A program made the position numbers and the translations under genes. From Ephydatia muelleri (taxonomy: Eukaryota; Porifera; Demospongiae; Spongillida; Spongillidae): DNA of 64,000 nucleotides. The DNA lies in assembly GCA_013339895.1 (NCBI GenBank), contig JABACO010000010.1, positions 2,826,788 through 2,890,787 on the forward strand, given 5' to 3'. The stretch's first letter is position 1, and each line of letters begins with the position of its first letter. Shown here piece by piece: positions 47,412 through 57,021 of this stretch. Under the pieces are notes generated by a model. It was not told where the DNA came from. It was given only the letters and a program-made list of their open reading frames with translations, and ran no database searches.

Positions 47412-47749
47412 ACTTTAAACATATACCCTTCCTAGGTGGACAATTAACAAGGGGTCTATTCAAAACACTTTATGGGATTAGCATGTGGTTTATGTAACTG
47501 GCACAGTATAATCTTAATAATTATGTTTGATATAATTGCAGTTTAGTTAAGAATTAATTAATCGTGACCGTCAAAGATCGGCTCATATTTTTGACGGTCA
47601 GCAGCCAAATATATGACGGCCACCGTACTTCCCGGCTCAGACGGCCAGGCATGTTGGCGGTTCACGATCACTGACGGTCAGCATAAAAATCGGCAATTTT
47701 TGACGGCTACCGGACGGCCACGGCTGGCCGCGGCAACACTGGTCTAAGG

Positions 47750-47985
47750 TCACGAACGTAATAGAATCGAATTACATGCACAGACACTGTAGGAAATACA
47801 ATACTAGTTCACGCGTATTATAAAGTTCCCAGGGAAATGCCTGCTGGACTGTGGTTAACACAAAAGGTGATCTCATAAGGTCTATGCTACATATCATAGA
47901 TATAGAATAGTCACTCGGCCCGGTATCAAGAGCGGACGTGACGTCATAAATGTTCCACGAGGGAGGATTTAATTAGACTTATACC
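47750..47985. other. Upstream flank of zinc-ribbon gene
   Basis: Host sequence right of the giant element. No clear promoter motif; the ATG of the next gene is at 47986. Confidence 0.35.
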
Positions 47986-48926
47986 ATGTCTGTGGAAGAC
48001 GACGTTTCGCTGCTGGACATAAAGCGCTGTGTACTCTGCGCAAGTTGCGTATCAGACGAGGGCGGTACGGCAACGTGTAGAAATGCCTCTTGCTATTTTA
48101 CACTTACAGCCGAAGCGTGTGAATCACAACTGTCTGCTTACGCCAAAGATGGCTCCATGAAATTCTGCTACGCTTGTGGATGCGAAGTGAAAAGCGACGA
48201 AAACTTTTTGTTTTGCGATTCGTGTAGCGACTCCATAAAATTTGACGTGTTCAGCAAAGAGGAGTTCCTTATCTCCGCTAGCGATGTGAAGTATTGTGTT
48301 CTGTGCGCTTCAGCAATGGAGACAAACCTAATGCGAAGATGTACTGCTCGAGAAGAAAATGCAGATTCGCCATTATGGATGTGAGCAGTCAGATGGTAAC
48401 AGATAACTTGCAAGAGTTCTCATCAAAGGGCAACGTCAGGTTTTGCTATGCCTGTGGCTCTAACACTTACGACGACGGAAAGTATAACGTGTGTACCAAC
48501 GACCACTGTAGTTCGGCTAAACTACCTGGTTCGTGCGTCAATAAAGGCGTTACATGTGGCAGCAAATCCCCAACACCGAATAGCAACAAACTGACCCCTA
48601 GTGCTAAGGCAGAAGTTATCTCAGAAGCGAGCGATGTAAAAAGTATTGGTGATCCATCAAGTACTGGCAATGGGAACACCGCAGTGAAACAAGACACGAA
48701 TCAAATACAAGTCACAACTACGCGCATCTCTTCTGCAGCGCACCAGACAAAGAAAGCTATACATGTATGGGAAAGCAGTGCAGGAAAGGCAGTATCGAGT
48801 GGGCCATCAAAAGGAAAGGTAGCTGAATATGGGGAAACCGGTCGCCTCAATCACAGGAGAGAACCGGAAGTGCTAAATGCATTGGAAGAGTTGAATGTGG
48901 GTGGCAGGACGGTAGAAGATAAATCA
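47986..48926 (+). CDS. Zinc-ribbon repeat protein, four Cys4 units, one apparent frameshift
   Basis: ATG at 47986 (MSVEDDVSLLDIKRCVLCAS). Four similar Cys4 units follow: KRCVLCASCVSDEGGTATC; MKFCYACGCEVKSDENFLFC; VKYCVLCAS and PNAKMYCSRRKCRF; VRFCYACGSNTYDDGKYNVC. Units 1/3 and 2/4 are most alike, suggesting a duplicated pair. The third unit is split between two frames near 48300-48320, so there is a one-base shift that may be an assembly error. After the fingers comes a Ser/Thr/Lys-rich linker ending ALEELNVGGRTVEDKS before GTATAA at 48927, a probable splice donor. No catalytic domain is seen. The GTPase frame 0.8 kb downstream on the same strand could be a later exon of this gene, but the phases did not match directly. 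Confidence 0.6.
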
Positions 48927-49744
48927 GGTATAATATACTGCGTGCACATGTATACTGTATACGCTTGACCTGTATATGTTATCGCCTTGTCTGTCTGTAT
49001 CTCCAGTAAGCTGGTTAGGACCTTAATTGTTATGCAATGTACAATAGGAAAGAATATGGCAGAACAATGCATGGTTGACATTGTGTTATTAGGGGGGGCG
49101 GGTGCATGCAGAAAGGAAGTGCATGCTCCCCCTTCCTGGCCGTGAGTATAGAGAAGAAGCTTTCATCATCAAATCCATCACATGCACACATGGGTGCATC
49201 TCAGAAAAACAATTTACTTCATAATGCAGATGAATGCTAGATCCATGTGCCATATGATTATTTTTATATCTTCTTTGAGTGGAGGCTGAATGTACACTGA
49301 TGCATGAACATCATGAAAGGGTAGCTCATTGCTTCAGTAATGCATGTGGGATATGCATGTATCCTTAAACGATAGAATAGCCTGTGCACATGCATACAAC
49401 AATCATGAAGTTTACTGGTTCTGTATGCATAGCTACACTGCACTGACCAGAATGGTTGGGAGGTAGCCTTATCTCTGTATCGGGTAGGCATGATATGTCA
49501 AATGTGATATATAGGTGTATAAAAGAGCGATCAAAACTATATGGCCCGTCATATCGCTCGACAAATGGAAAAAGACGTTATTCACAGATGCTATCCTGCA
49601 TTTGAATCTTTTTAATTTTCATTTAACTTCAAATGGTGGTTTCAAAATGTAGCATACACATAAGCACCGATTGCAGATCAGTTGCACTGATCAATAACTT
49701 GCGCCACGCTTGGACTGATCATCAATATTCCTCTCAGTTTTCAG
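48927..49744. other. Probable intron or intergenic gap between zinc-ribbon and GTPase frames
   Basis: AT-rich, no recognisable frames. TCTCAGTTTTCAG at 49732-49744 is a plausible splice acceptor. Confidence 0.4.
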
Positions 49745-51467
49745 CTATTTAAAATTAAATCCATGGAAGAGTGCAGTGAAAGCAATAAAGAATGTCCTGA
49801 AAACAAAAGAGGCGAGGCCAGCATACCAGATGGTGTTCATTGGTGAGACAGGTTCTGGCAAAACATCCCTTTTTAATCTCTTTTGTAACTTCAATCTCAT
49901 ATGTGAGTTGGGACTAGAGGAAGGATGGGATAAATTGCACAATTTTCATGACCTCGATCTAGAGAGAGCACAAGAGAGACCGATGGAGAGTAAAACGTCC
50001 AATGCAAAATGCTATAAAGTAAGATTTGATGAGTTAGAAGTGAAAATAATCGATACTCCGGGGTTTGGGGATTCCCGCGGAATAGAAGAAGATAAGAAAA
50101 ATGTTAAGAAAATTGTTGACACCATAAATAGAGATATTGAATACGTTAACTGCATTTGTTTGGTGATTAACGGTCGTCAGGCACGTACTTCATATCAGCT
50201 AAAATATGTACTTACTGAGATATCAGCCACACTACCGAAGACAGCATTCAATAACTTGATCACTGTCATGACAAATTGTCAAGACATGACTTGTGCATCA
50301 TTTGATGTAAAGGTATTATCAGAATTCTTTGGATCTGATGTGGTCATCAAGCCCGAATATGTGTTCTATATTGACAATCCATACAGCAAACTTGAGAAAT
50401 GTCAAAATGAGAAGATGGTGGCAACGCACAATCAGCTTGTAGATGCACTAAGGATACCTTTTCAAATCGCTGGAGAAACATTGATAAGAATCCTTGAAAC
50501 AGTTAAAGACTTCCACGAAGTCCACACAAATTGTTTTGTGCAATTGTACGATGTAAAGCAAGATGTGGAGAAAGTAATGTTGGAAGTCTTGGTGGCCCAA
50601 CAAAACCAAACAACACTTGAAAATCATATCTTATTACAAAAGCAGAAGCTGGATGTTGCGATGAGCACAAAGACACTAAATGAAGAATTTACTACAACAT
50701 TTAAAGTGAGAAAAGTGATCGTGACAGCAACTAAAATGCACAATACGATTTGCAGTGCACCAAACTGTAATTCTAATTGCCATATATCATGCTGCCTTTC
50801 AAAAACACTTGACAAGGAAAATTTGAGGAGTTGTACCTGTATGGATAAAGGTAATGATTATAAATGCAAACAATGTGGACATTCTTATTTAGATCATTTT
50901 CACTCTGAAAGCGTTTTTGAAATCCGAGAAGAAGAAAATATACTTACAGACAAAGAACGAAAGAGGAAGTTTGAAGAGGCCAAAACCCAAGAAGAGTTGT
51001 GTGTTATGATTAATGCTGAATACAATGCAAAACTGGAGCTATGTAAGGAATATATGGAAAATAAAAAAGTCGTCCTGATTGCTACTGTGGAGAGATTTGA
51101 AGCTCTGGGAAGCAGCCCAAGCTATGAAAAGTTGCTAGAATGTCAAGTCTACGTGTTAGACCAGAGCATCAATGCCCAGCAAAGGGGAGATGATTTGCAA
51201 TTGCTAAAGGCCACAAAAAAGGATTTGGAAGATAAGTTAAGTATTGTACGAGGAGCCAAAATCGATGTGCAGTCCGAATCCCCTGCAGCGAAAGTAAAGT
51301 GGGCTCAATGCATTTTAGGGATAGGAACCTCTAGCACCAGGAACCAAATAGAAGAGTCGTACAAGGCGTTAAAGATGGCTCTGCTCCCTACGAAACCAGG
51401 CGAAACAAGCGAAATCTTTCAAAATGTGCAAGAGGCCCATGAAATTATCATGTTGACTCAATTATAA
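49745..51467 (+). CDS. AIG1/GIMAP-like GTPase with Cys-His-rich middle and J-like C-terminus
   Basis: One long exon reads from the acceptor at 49743-49744 to TAA at 51465-51467, at least 563 residues (counting from GTG at 49776); the true start is probably in an upstream exon because no ATG precedes the P-loop in frame. GETGSGKTS (residues 23-31) is the P-loop, IDTPGFGD (92-99) the G3 motif. About residues 325-385 hold a Cys/His cluster (CSAPNCNSNCHISCC, CTCMDKGNDYKCKQCGHSYL), typical of a large family of animal and fungal P-loop proteins. Lys/Glu-rich coiled coil follows. The last 60 residues (WAQCILGIGTSSTRNQIEES and FQNVQEAHEIIM) resemble a J-domain but lack the HPD tripeptide, so Hsp70 stimulation is unlikely. 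Immune or membrane-trafficking roles are known for relatives; here it is inference. Confidence 0.75.
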
Positions 51468-52430
51468 ATGGATCAGCTGTTTAGTGACTTGAATACATTA
51501 ACATAATGAAATAGGTAGTTGTGCAATTATCTGTACAACAATTATGTATACTTGTAATAGATGAATCTTCCATCATAAGCTCGTCTTTACTTGTTGGTTC
51601 AGCCTAATTTTAGTTTAGAATAAGATGGAGAGGGAAGAATGTGGTTGACCTGGGAGGACCAGCCTGGGAGGACCAGTCATTCCTTTTGCAAATAACTGTT
51701 GAGATATCTCTGCATGTATGGATCTGTAAAGTGAACCACGTGGTCCATGCAGTCCATTTTTTTGCAGGCCAAATCGCTATGTGGACCCTTTTTGGTTGTC
51801 AAAAGAGGGCCAGGCAGTGCCAGCGTCATAATTTATGTCCCAGCGTAATAGGCTTCCCATTTAAAACAAAGACTCTTCATATGAGTCCCTCCATGAATAC
51901 ACATGCAATGCAACTGCATCAGAAATGTACAATATGAAGTGCAAAAGTCAGTTCTATTGACTTGGATGAATTCAGTGTAATAGAGAAGTATTGACACTTT
52001 GATGGAAGGGCGTAGTTCGATTAGTGCTGCCATCGATTATTTAGACTACGTAACCGGGATAGGAAACGGTGCACGTGCGCCAATATGGTTTATGTGATGA
52101 GCCCTGCTGCACACGTCAGTTATCATTGTTTCTGCATTCATTGAGATCTATTGGGGAATCCTTTGTATAAGATCCTGCAGGTGGTCTCCTTTAGAACCTC
52201 TGTTATCTTGTCCTGACCACATCAGCTGGTATTCTTTTGTAAAGGTCATGGTCTTCCACAACTTGTATGAATAGGAAACATGTTCCTAAAGGGGTAAAAT
52301 TCAGATACAGCTAGGCCGGAAAAAGGCATGCATTTTGTTTTGTTTACATTGCTCTTTAAAGATACTGAAGATGGCAAGAGCTAGTAAGGAAGTCTTGTAG
52401 GTGGTTAAATATGTGTAGAAATGGTTCACG
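51468..52430. other. Intergenic gap, no gene supported
   Basis: A short tandem echo (GACCTGGGAGGACCAGCCTGGGAGGACCAG) lies at 51646-51675. No convincing frames. Confidence 0.4.
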
Positions 52431-52459
52431 AATTGTTACAGCACTGTGTCACATATAAT

Positions 52460-53468
52460 TAACCTTCAGGGATTTCTGGCCTTTGTACTGCTTCTCTACG
52501 TTTAGCTCGGAGGGCCTCAATCCCACCTTCATGCCAGTAAGCAGAGTTCCGCTTAGTATATGCCCTCTTTTCTCTACTATATTCCTGCAGCACCTCCAGC
52601 CTGTACTCTGTCATCATAATGTCAGCTGGTGCATCCCATCGATTGCTAGAGAAGTAGTTGAGTTTCTTTTTGCATCATCGTTGTGTTTCTCAACACCTGA
52701 AGTGCATCAATAACTATCAAGAAAGAAGTACAGTGCATTACCAACCTTGACATTAAAATTCTTTCAAATTTCCGTATTGGCGTATAATGTTTGGGACATG
52801 GTATACCATTGCATGCATGTAAGGAGTTCTTTTGGTGACCATCTTCTTTGATGCTTAAGAAGAGTTGAACCCATTGTTTGGCCTGTATAGACAGCATTTC
52901 ATCCTTATTATATATTTGCACACTAGCTAAACTTACCTTTTGGTGGAATTGATTTGAAGCATTCTGGGGTGGTGATTCATTAGACAATATGCTGTATAAA
53001 TCTTCAGGATTCCGTATGCCAACAACGAAAAGAAGTCATTTGGTGACAAGTGATTTGACTCACTGCACATAGTACCTCCCATAACTTCACTACTGTTGGC
53101 AGCAGGGCACTAGGCAGAGGAATGTCTTTCATCTTTGAAGGAAGCAGCTGGTATACACAATGTACATGTATGATGAATGTTACTAATGTCAAGTGTATTT
53201 GTACCTTAAGAACTTTCCTTTTACTTTCACCAGTTAAGGATGTCCACTCATGACATGAAGTATTTGTGTCAGACTCCCATTCCTCTTCTTCTTTAGAAGC
53301 GCTTCTCGAGAACTGGTTCCGTATGAATGGAGTGATTAAACTACAGTGTAAGACAAAAGGATAATCAGTGAACGGTACCGGTATCTCTCTAGCTTGTATG
53401 TTTAATGAATTACTTGTATCAGAGTAGTCAGATCCCGAGTACATGTACTCCCTAGTAAGGAGACACAA
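52460..53468 (-). CDS. Unrecognised spliced gene on minus strand
   Basis: Exon-like frames separated by short GT/AG introns read, 5' to 3': an exon with TPFIRNQFSRSASKEEEEWE ending KRKVLK (to about 53204); LLPSKMKDIPLPSALLPTVV ending near 53080; NPEDLYSILSNESPPQNASN ending QFHQK (to about 52939); AKQWVQLFLSIKEDGHQKNS with HACNGIPCPKHYTPIRKFER (to about 52745); and a last one with FSSNRWDAPADIMMTEYRLE and YWHEGGIEALRAKRREAVQR (about 52680-52467). The text is protein-like throughout but no family is recognised. It may continue into the basic repeat protein region at 53.7-54.6 kb on the same strand. Confidence 0.4.
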
Positions 53469-53703
53469 TGGAACGAGCCATATAATGGGTTTCCTTGGTT
53501 ACGTCGTAATCCCTCCTTTCCATTGTCCGATGATTTTGGTTGTCTCGACTTGTAATAGCAATGGCATAGCTAGGGTACGGCCCCTGGCAGGGTTTAGGTA
53601 CTAAAAACAGAGGTCGGATTAACAATAATACTCACCCGCCGAAGTAAGAACTGGTAGTAATACGGAATAACCATCTCTATTTCGAGTCGGTACTCCAGCT
53701 CAA

Positions 53704-54600
53704 TTAAGGCATCCGCAACGAATCAATGGTGGCGTGCTGTACCATAAATATAATATCAGTAATCTTGGTGACTCCACCACCGGGCAGTGAGTTGTATGTG
53801 CTGAGAAGGAAACCATGCACCATCGGCTCGCAATCGGTAAACAAGCGTGTCTCAGACTCTTCGCTGAGATATTGTGGTACAACTTTGAAGGCACAACCTA
53901 TGACACGCGATCGCGCAAGAGTTGCCTTGCACACACTCCACACACAAACACCACACACACCACAAACACACACCACACCATGCACACACATACCACACCC
54001 CCCACACACCACAACACACACCACAAACACACACCACAAACACACACCACAAATACACACACCACAAACACACACCACAAACACACACCACAAATGCGTA
54101 CTGTACACATGTTGCATACATATCTTCCTATAGCTTTTTAATGCTAGTGAAATACAACATGCCATGACATACCTTTGGGTAGTAGTGGTAGTTCGGTGAC
54201 CCCTACGATACCGCTTCCTCTCGGCAGCACGTTTAGCCAATCGGACAGCGGGGTCATTCCAATACCGATTCCTTTCAGATGCCTTAATGGCAGCTGAATT
54301 GTCCTCATATTTCTGCCTTTTAGCAGAACGGTTCTTCTCGAGGCCCTCTTGATATCGCTGCCTTTTAGCAGATTGCGATATCTGCGTTGTAGCTGTCGCG
54401 TACAGAGGCGTTCTTCTTTTCGGGATCGGCCTTGTAGCTGTCGCGTACAGAGGCCTTCTTCTTTTCGGGATCGGCCTTGTAGCTGTCGCGTACAGAGGCC
54501 TTCTTCTTTTCGGGATCGGCCTTGTATAGGTGTCGCATACAAAGCCACCCGTCAAAGGCCATCTTCTTTTCGGATCGGCCTTGTAGCTGTCGCGTACAGA
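53704..54600 (-). CDS. Basic repeat protein fragment (KADPEKKKASVRDSY repeats)
   Basis: About four 45-base tandem units (54398-54600) encode KADPEKKKASVRDSY on the minus strand. Then, in a shifted frame, comes RSAKRQKYEDNSAAIKASER and AVRLAKRAAERKRYRRG (54330-54190). Such Lys/Arg-rich N-terminal repeats are common in transposon-encoded proteins with helicase or OTU domains. An intron with an ACACC/CACAAA microsatellite (53930-54100) seems to separate it from a final stretch with LFTDCEPMVHGFLLSTYNSL ending at the stop near 53706. The frame change between repeats and tail suggests decay. One unit (about 54533-54590) is disrupted by extra sequence. Confidence 0.4.
   Translation of the reverse strand, partial: SVRDSYKADPKRRWPLTGGFVCDTYTRPIPKRRRPLYATATRPIPKRRRPLYATATRPIPKRRTPLYATATTQISQSAKRQRYQEGLEKNRSAKRQKYEDNSAAIKASERNRYWNDPAVRLAKRAAERKRYRRGHRTTTTTQRYVMACCISLALKSYRKICMQHVYSTHLWCVFVVCVCGVCICGVCLWCVFVVCVVVCGGCGMCVHGVVCVCGVCGVCVWSVCKATLARSRVIGCAFKVVPQYLSEESETRLFTDCEPMVHGFLLSTYNSLPGGGVTKITDIIFMVQHATIDSLRMP
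53930..54095. repeat. CACACAAA/ACACC microsatellite
   Basis: CACACACCACAAA repeats with interruptions, similar in base use to the satellite at 17786-18712. Confidence 0.85.
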
Positions 54601-55258
54601 GGCCTTCTTCGGTATACTTAGGCCCTATATACTAGGTATGCGGGTCAAGCTATGGTTGTTACGCACATGTACATCACCTAAGCACCTCAGTTATAACATA
54701 CCTGAGTGAGTCTGATTCAGAGAAGCATTGCAGCAGAGATACTCACGCCCGTTAAAAACATCCATTACATCATGCAATCATTGTGAAGAATTTATAATGG
54801 AGACATTCAGTACCTCAACCACTAAAAGTGACTCAGGAACCTAGAGAAGTAAGCAAAAGAGTGTTGTATGGTAACATACACCTGCCTCGATGATCTGGTT
54901 AACATAATAATAAACGTTTTTTACCACAGCTATCACAGATCCTGAGAAAAATGAACAAACGTCTTGAAAAAACCCTAATTTTTATCAAATTTCTACAGGT
55001 GTCTATGGACGTGTTGTTTTACGGCCACGGAACCCACAGATAGACCATGAAATTTTTTGTTTCTTCAATAAAGCATAGCTTATGATGTGCTTCACTATAT
55101 TTTTAACGTTTTTGTCATTTCTATCCTTTCCTGATTTAGGTTGAACAGAAATGCACTTTGTTCCATACATTTCAATGGACGCGTGCGCGGAAAATGAACG
55201 GACGTTTGCAATGACGCGTCAGGAATACGTAATGAGCGTCCGAAGTTTCTGGCAATGC
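54601..55258. other. Gap, nothing recognised
   Basis: No convincing frames or repeats. Confidence 0.35.

Positions 55259-55354
<96 letters not shown>
55259..55354. repeat. (GT)n microsatellite, about 48 units
   Basis: Pure GT repeat immediately left of a hAT-like end. Confidence 0.95.
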
Positions 55355-55355
<1 letters not shown>

Positions 55356-55363
55356 CCCTCGCA

Positions 55364-55870
55364 AGGGCGGATACCGGAACAATAAAAAGGAGGGCTAGGA
55401 AACGGGGGTCCGGGGGAATTTTTTTGTGCATTTTATTCCTGGTTTTGATACCATTATATATATTTTGGTAAATTATGCAGCACTAAAATTACAGCACAAA
55501 TTATACAGCACAATGTGGCACTACTAATCCATAAAGTATGATTTTATAAGAATTGCTGCTTTCGTGTGTGTAGTCTTGCCACAGTGTCTTCTAAATCTAT
55601 TGCTATGTTTATATGGACATGTAATAAAGTTAGACTACTAAGTCTGTTCTCTCCCATTGTCGTCCTCAAGAAAGGCTTAAGTCGACGTAGAGCTGAGAAT
55701 GTACGTTCGGCCTCATAAGATGTTAAGGAATTGTACTCATTATTCTCAACAGAGTAGAAATATTGGGAAACAGCCTACTGTTGCACTTATTTAGGGCTTC
55801 AATAGGGCTGTCTGGTAGGTAATCAGTTTTAAAGTGAATCAATTTGTGTTTTCAACAGTGCAGCTCATTT
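55364..55870 (-). pseudogene. hAT fragment: terminal-like sequence plus hATC domain
   Basis: CAAGGGCGGATACCGGAA near 55362 resembles the CAGGGGCGGATCCAGG ends of TTF-type hAT elements and is followed by G-rich sequence. On the minus strand, 55860-55560 reads LPDSPIEALNKCNSRLFPNI and then YEAERTFSALRRLKPFLRTT with MGENRLSSLTLLHVHINIAI, the hATC dimerisation domain. The orientation, with the C-terminus toward the presumed end, fits a hAT element. The rest of the transposase was not found up to the element at 56021. Confidence 0.6.
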
Positions 55871-56020
55871 TGCAGTGAAAGGGAGCAGGTAAATAACCCT
55901 AAATTTCATTACGCTGCGCGCTTTCGTTATACATGTAGGCATAAAAGAATACTCATTTATAGACCTGTACCGTTCTTCTGGGTGAGGGGGGGGGTGAGAG
56001 GTGTGGGGTGGGGCCGGGAG

Positions 56021-56978
56021 TAGGGCTCCTCACGGATCGAATCGAATCAAATTTTGAAGAAATCGAATTTCACCGAATCGAATTTGAACAGTCTAGAATT
56101 CGATTCGGTAATTAAGTTCGATTCGTTAGGTACGCATCAAACTTCGATTCGAAAGTTCGTCGAATTTAAGGTATAGCGTGATTTATAATAATATTAGTTA
56201 ACCCCTTTGTCGTAACCGGCGTGCTTACAATGGATTGTGACGTTGAAGAAGTACCAAGTACTGATTCAGAGTTAACAGGGTCTGCAGACTCTGCGAGTAC
56301 ATGTAGCTCTAGCAGTAGCTCAACATTGTCTTCGATTTCGAATACTTCATGGACCCCGACAGCTAAGAAGCTTCAAAATGGCGGCAGAACCCCGAAATCA
56401 TTTGTCTACTTCACTAAAAATAGGCATAACACGCACGCAGTATGTACTCTCTGCAAACTACCCTCCAAGTGTGAGTTAAAACGAAACAAGTCAGGCGCCA
56501 CATCGCATTTGATTAGCCATTTATCACACAGAAGTTCTTAATGAAAAGGACAAAGGCCAGGGAGATATCCGCGATAGTACTATAGCACTAAGGCCTACGT
56601 ATTGCGATGAACGTTTCTCAGAGGCTTTTTGTTAGTCAAGACCTCCCTTTTCTGATTATCGAGTCCCAAGAATTTCAGGACATGGTCCAACTTCTGAGCA
56701 TGCATGTGCCTGAAATCATGGATGAGTTGTGACCTTTAGTAATGTATCCAATGTATCTTCTTGTGTCAGTCGTGTGTACTTGATTTGCAGTTAATTAATT
56801 GAAACAATGCGGTTCTTAATAGCGTGTTCGATTGTTTGATTAAAAAGTGTGCGAATTCGAATCGAACTTGACCCTAGGTTCGTATTCGTACGTAAGTTCG
56901 AGATAGACTAACGCAGCATGTTCGAATTCGAAATTCGTCGAATCGAATAAAATAGTATTCGATTCGTGAGGAGCACTA
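56021..56978 (+). mobile_element. Short hAT element with 8-bp target duplication and BED finger
   Basis: The left end is TAGGGCTCCTCACGGATCGA and the right end is its near inverse (TCGTGAGGAGCACTA) finishing at 56978. GCCGGGAG stands on both sides (56013-56020 and 56979-56986). Both subterminal zones are packed with ATTCGAATCG motifs. At 958 bp it lacks the catalytic domain. It inserted into a G-rich stretch that may itself be a transposon end. Confidence 0.85.
56221..56541 (+). CDS. BED-finger fragment of hAT transposase
   Basis: The 106-codon frame starts in phase with an acidic/serine-rich stretch (MLTMDCDVEEVP or MDCDVEEVP), then SFVYFTKNRHNTHAVCTLCK and ATSHLISHLSHRSS. This is a BED zinc finger (aromatic start, C-x2-C, H-x3-H) as found at the N-terminus of hAT transposases. 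The frame stops right after the finger, so only the DNA-binding part remains. Such short proteins could act as repressors of related elements, which is speculation. Confidence 0.65.
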   Translation: MLTMDCDVEEVPSTDSELTGSADSASTCSSSSSSTLSSISNTSWTPTAKKLQNGGRTPKSFVYFTKNRHNTHAVCTLCKLPSKCELKRNKSGATSHLISHLSHRSS

Positions 56979-56982
56979 GCCG

Positions 56983-56986
<4 letters not shown>

Positions 56987-57020
<34 letters not shown>
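56987..57020. repeat. Poly(G) run
   Basis: A G run of about 34 bases directly follows the right target duplication of the element at 56021-56978. Confidence 0.85.

Positions 57021-57021
<1 letters not shown>

Larger units (their letters stand above)
37872..47741. mobile_element. Giant 9.87-kb TIR element with 8-bp target duplication and two cargo genes
   Basis: CAGTGTTGCCGCGGC begins at 37872 and its exact inverse ends at 47741. GTCTAAGG stands on both sides (37864-37871 and 47742-47749). Both subterminal zones (37900-38100 and 47560-47720) are crowded with GACGGTCA, GGTCACGG and CGGCCACGG motifs in both orientations. Inside are a nested hAT remnant (38409-39561), a large minus-strand spliced gene (40013-43933), a small plus-strand spliced gene (44230-45161), a duplicated 130-base segment (45418-45680) and a hAT dimerisation-domain relic (47280-47411). 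The 8-bp duplication and CAGTG ends fit hAT; the first 13 bases equal those of the hAT at 24919. Whether the big gene is cargo or the element's own mobility gene is open. Confidence 0.85.

Noticed and set aside
37872-47741. Giant interval as chance pairing of two unrelated repeat ends
   Set aside because: A 15-bp exact inverted end plus an exact 8-bp flanking duplication is very unlikely by chance.
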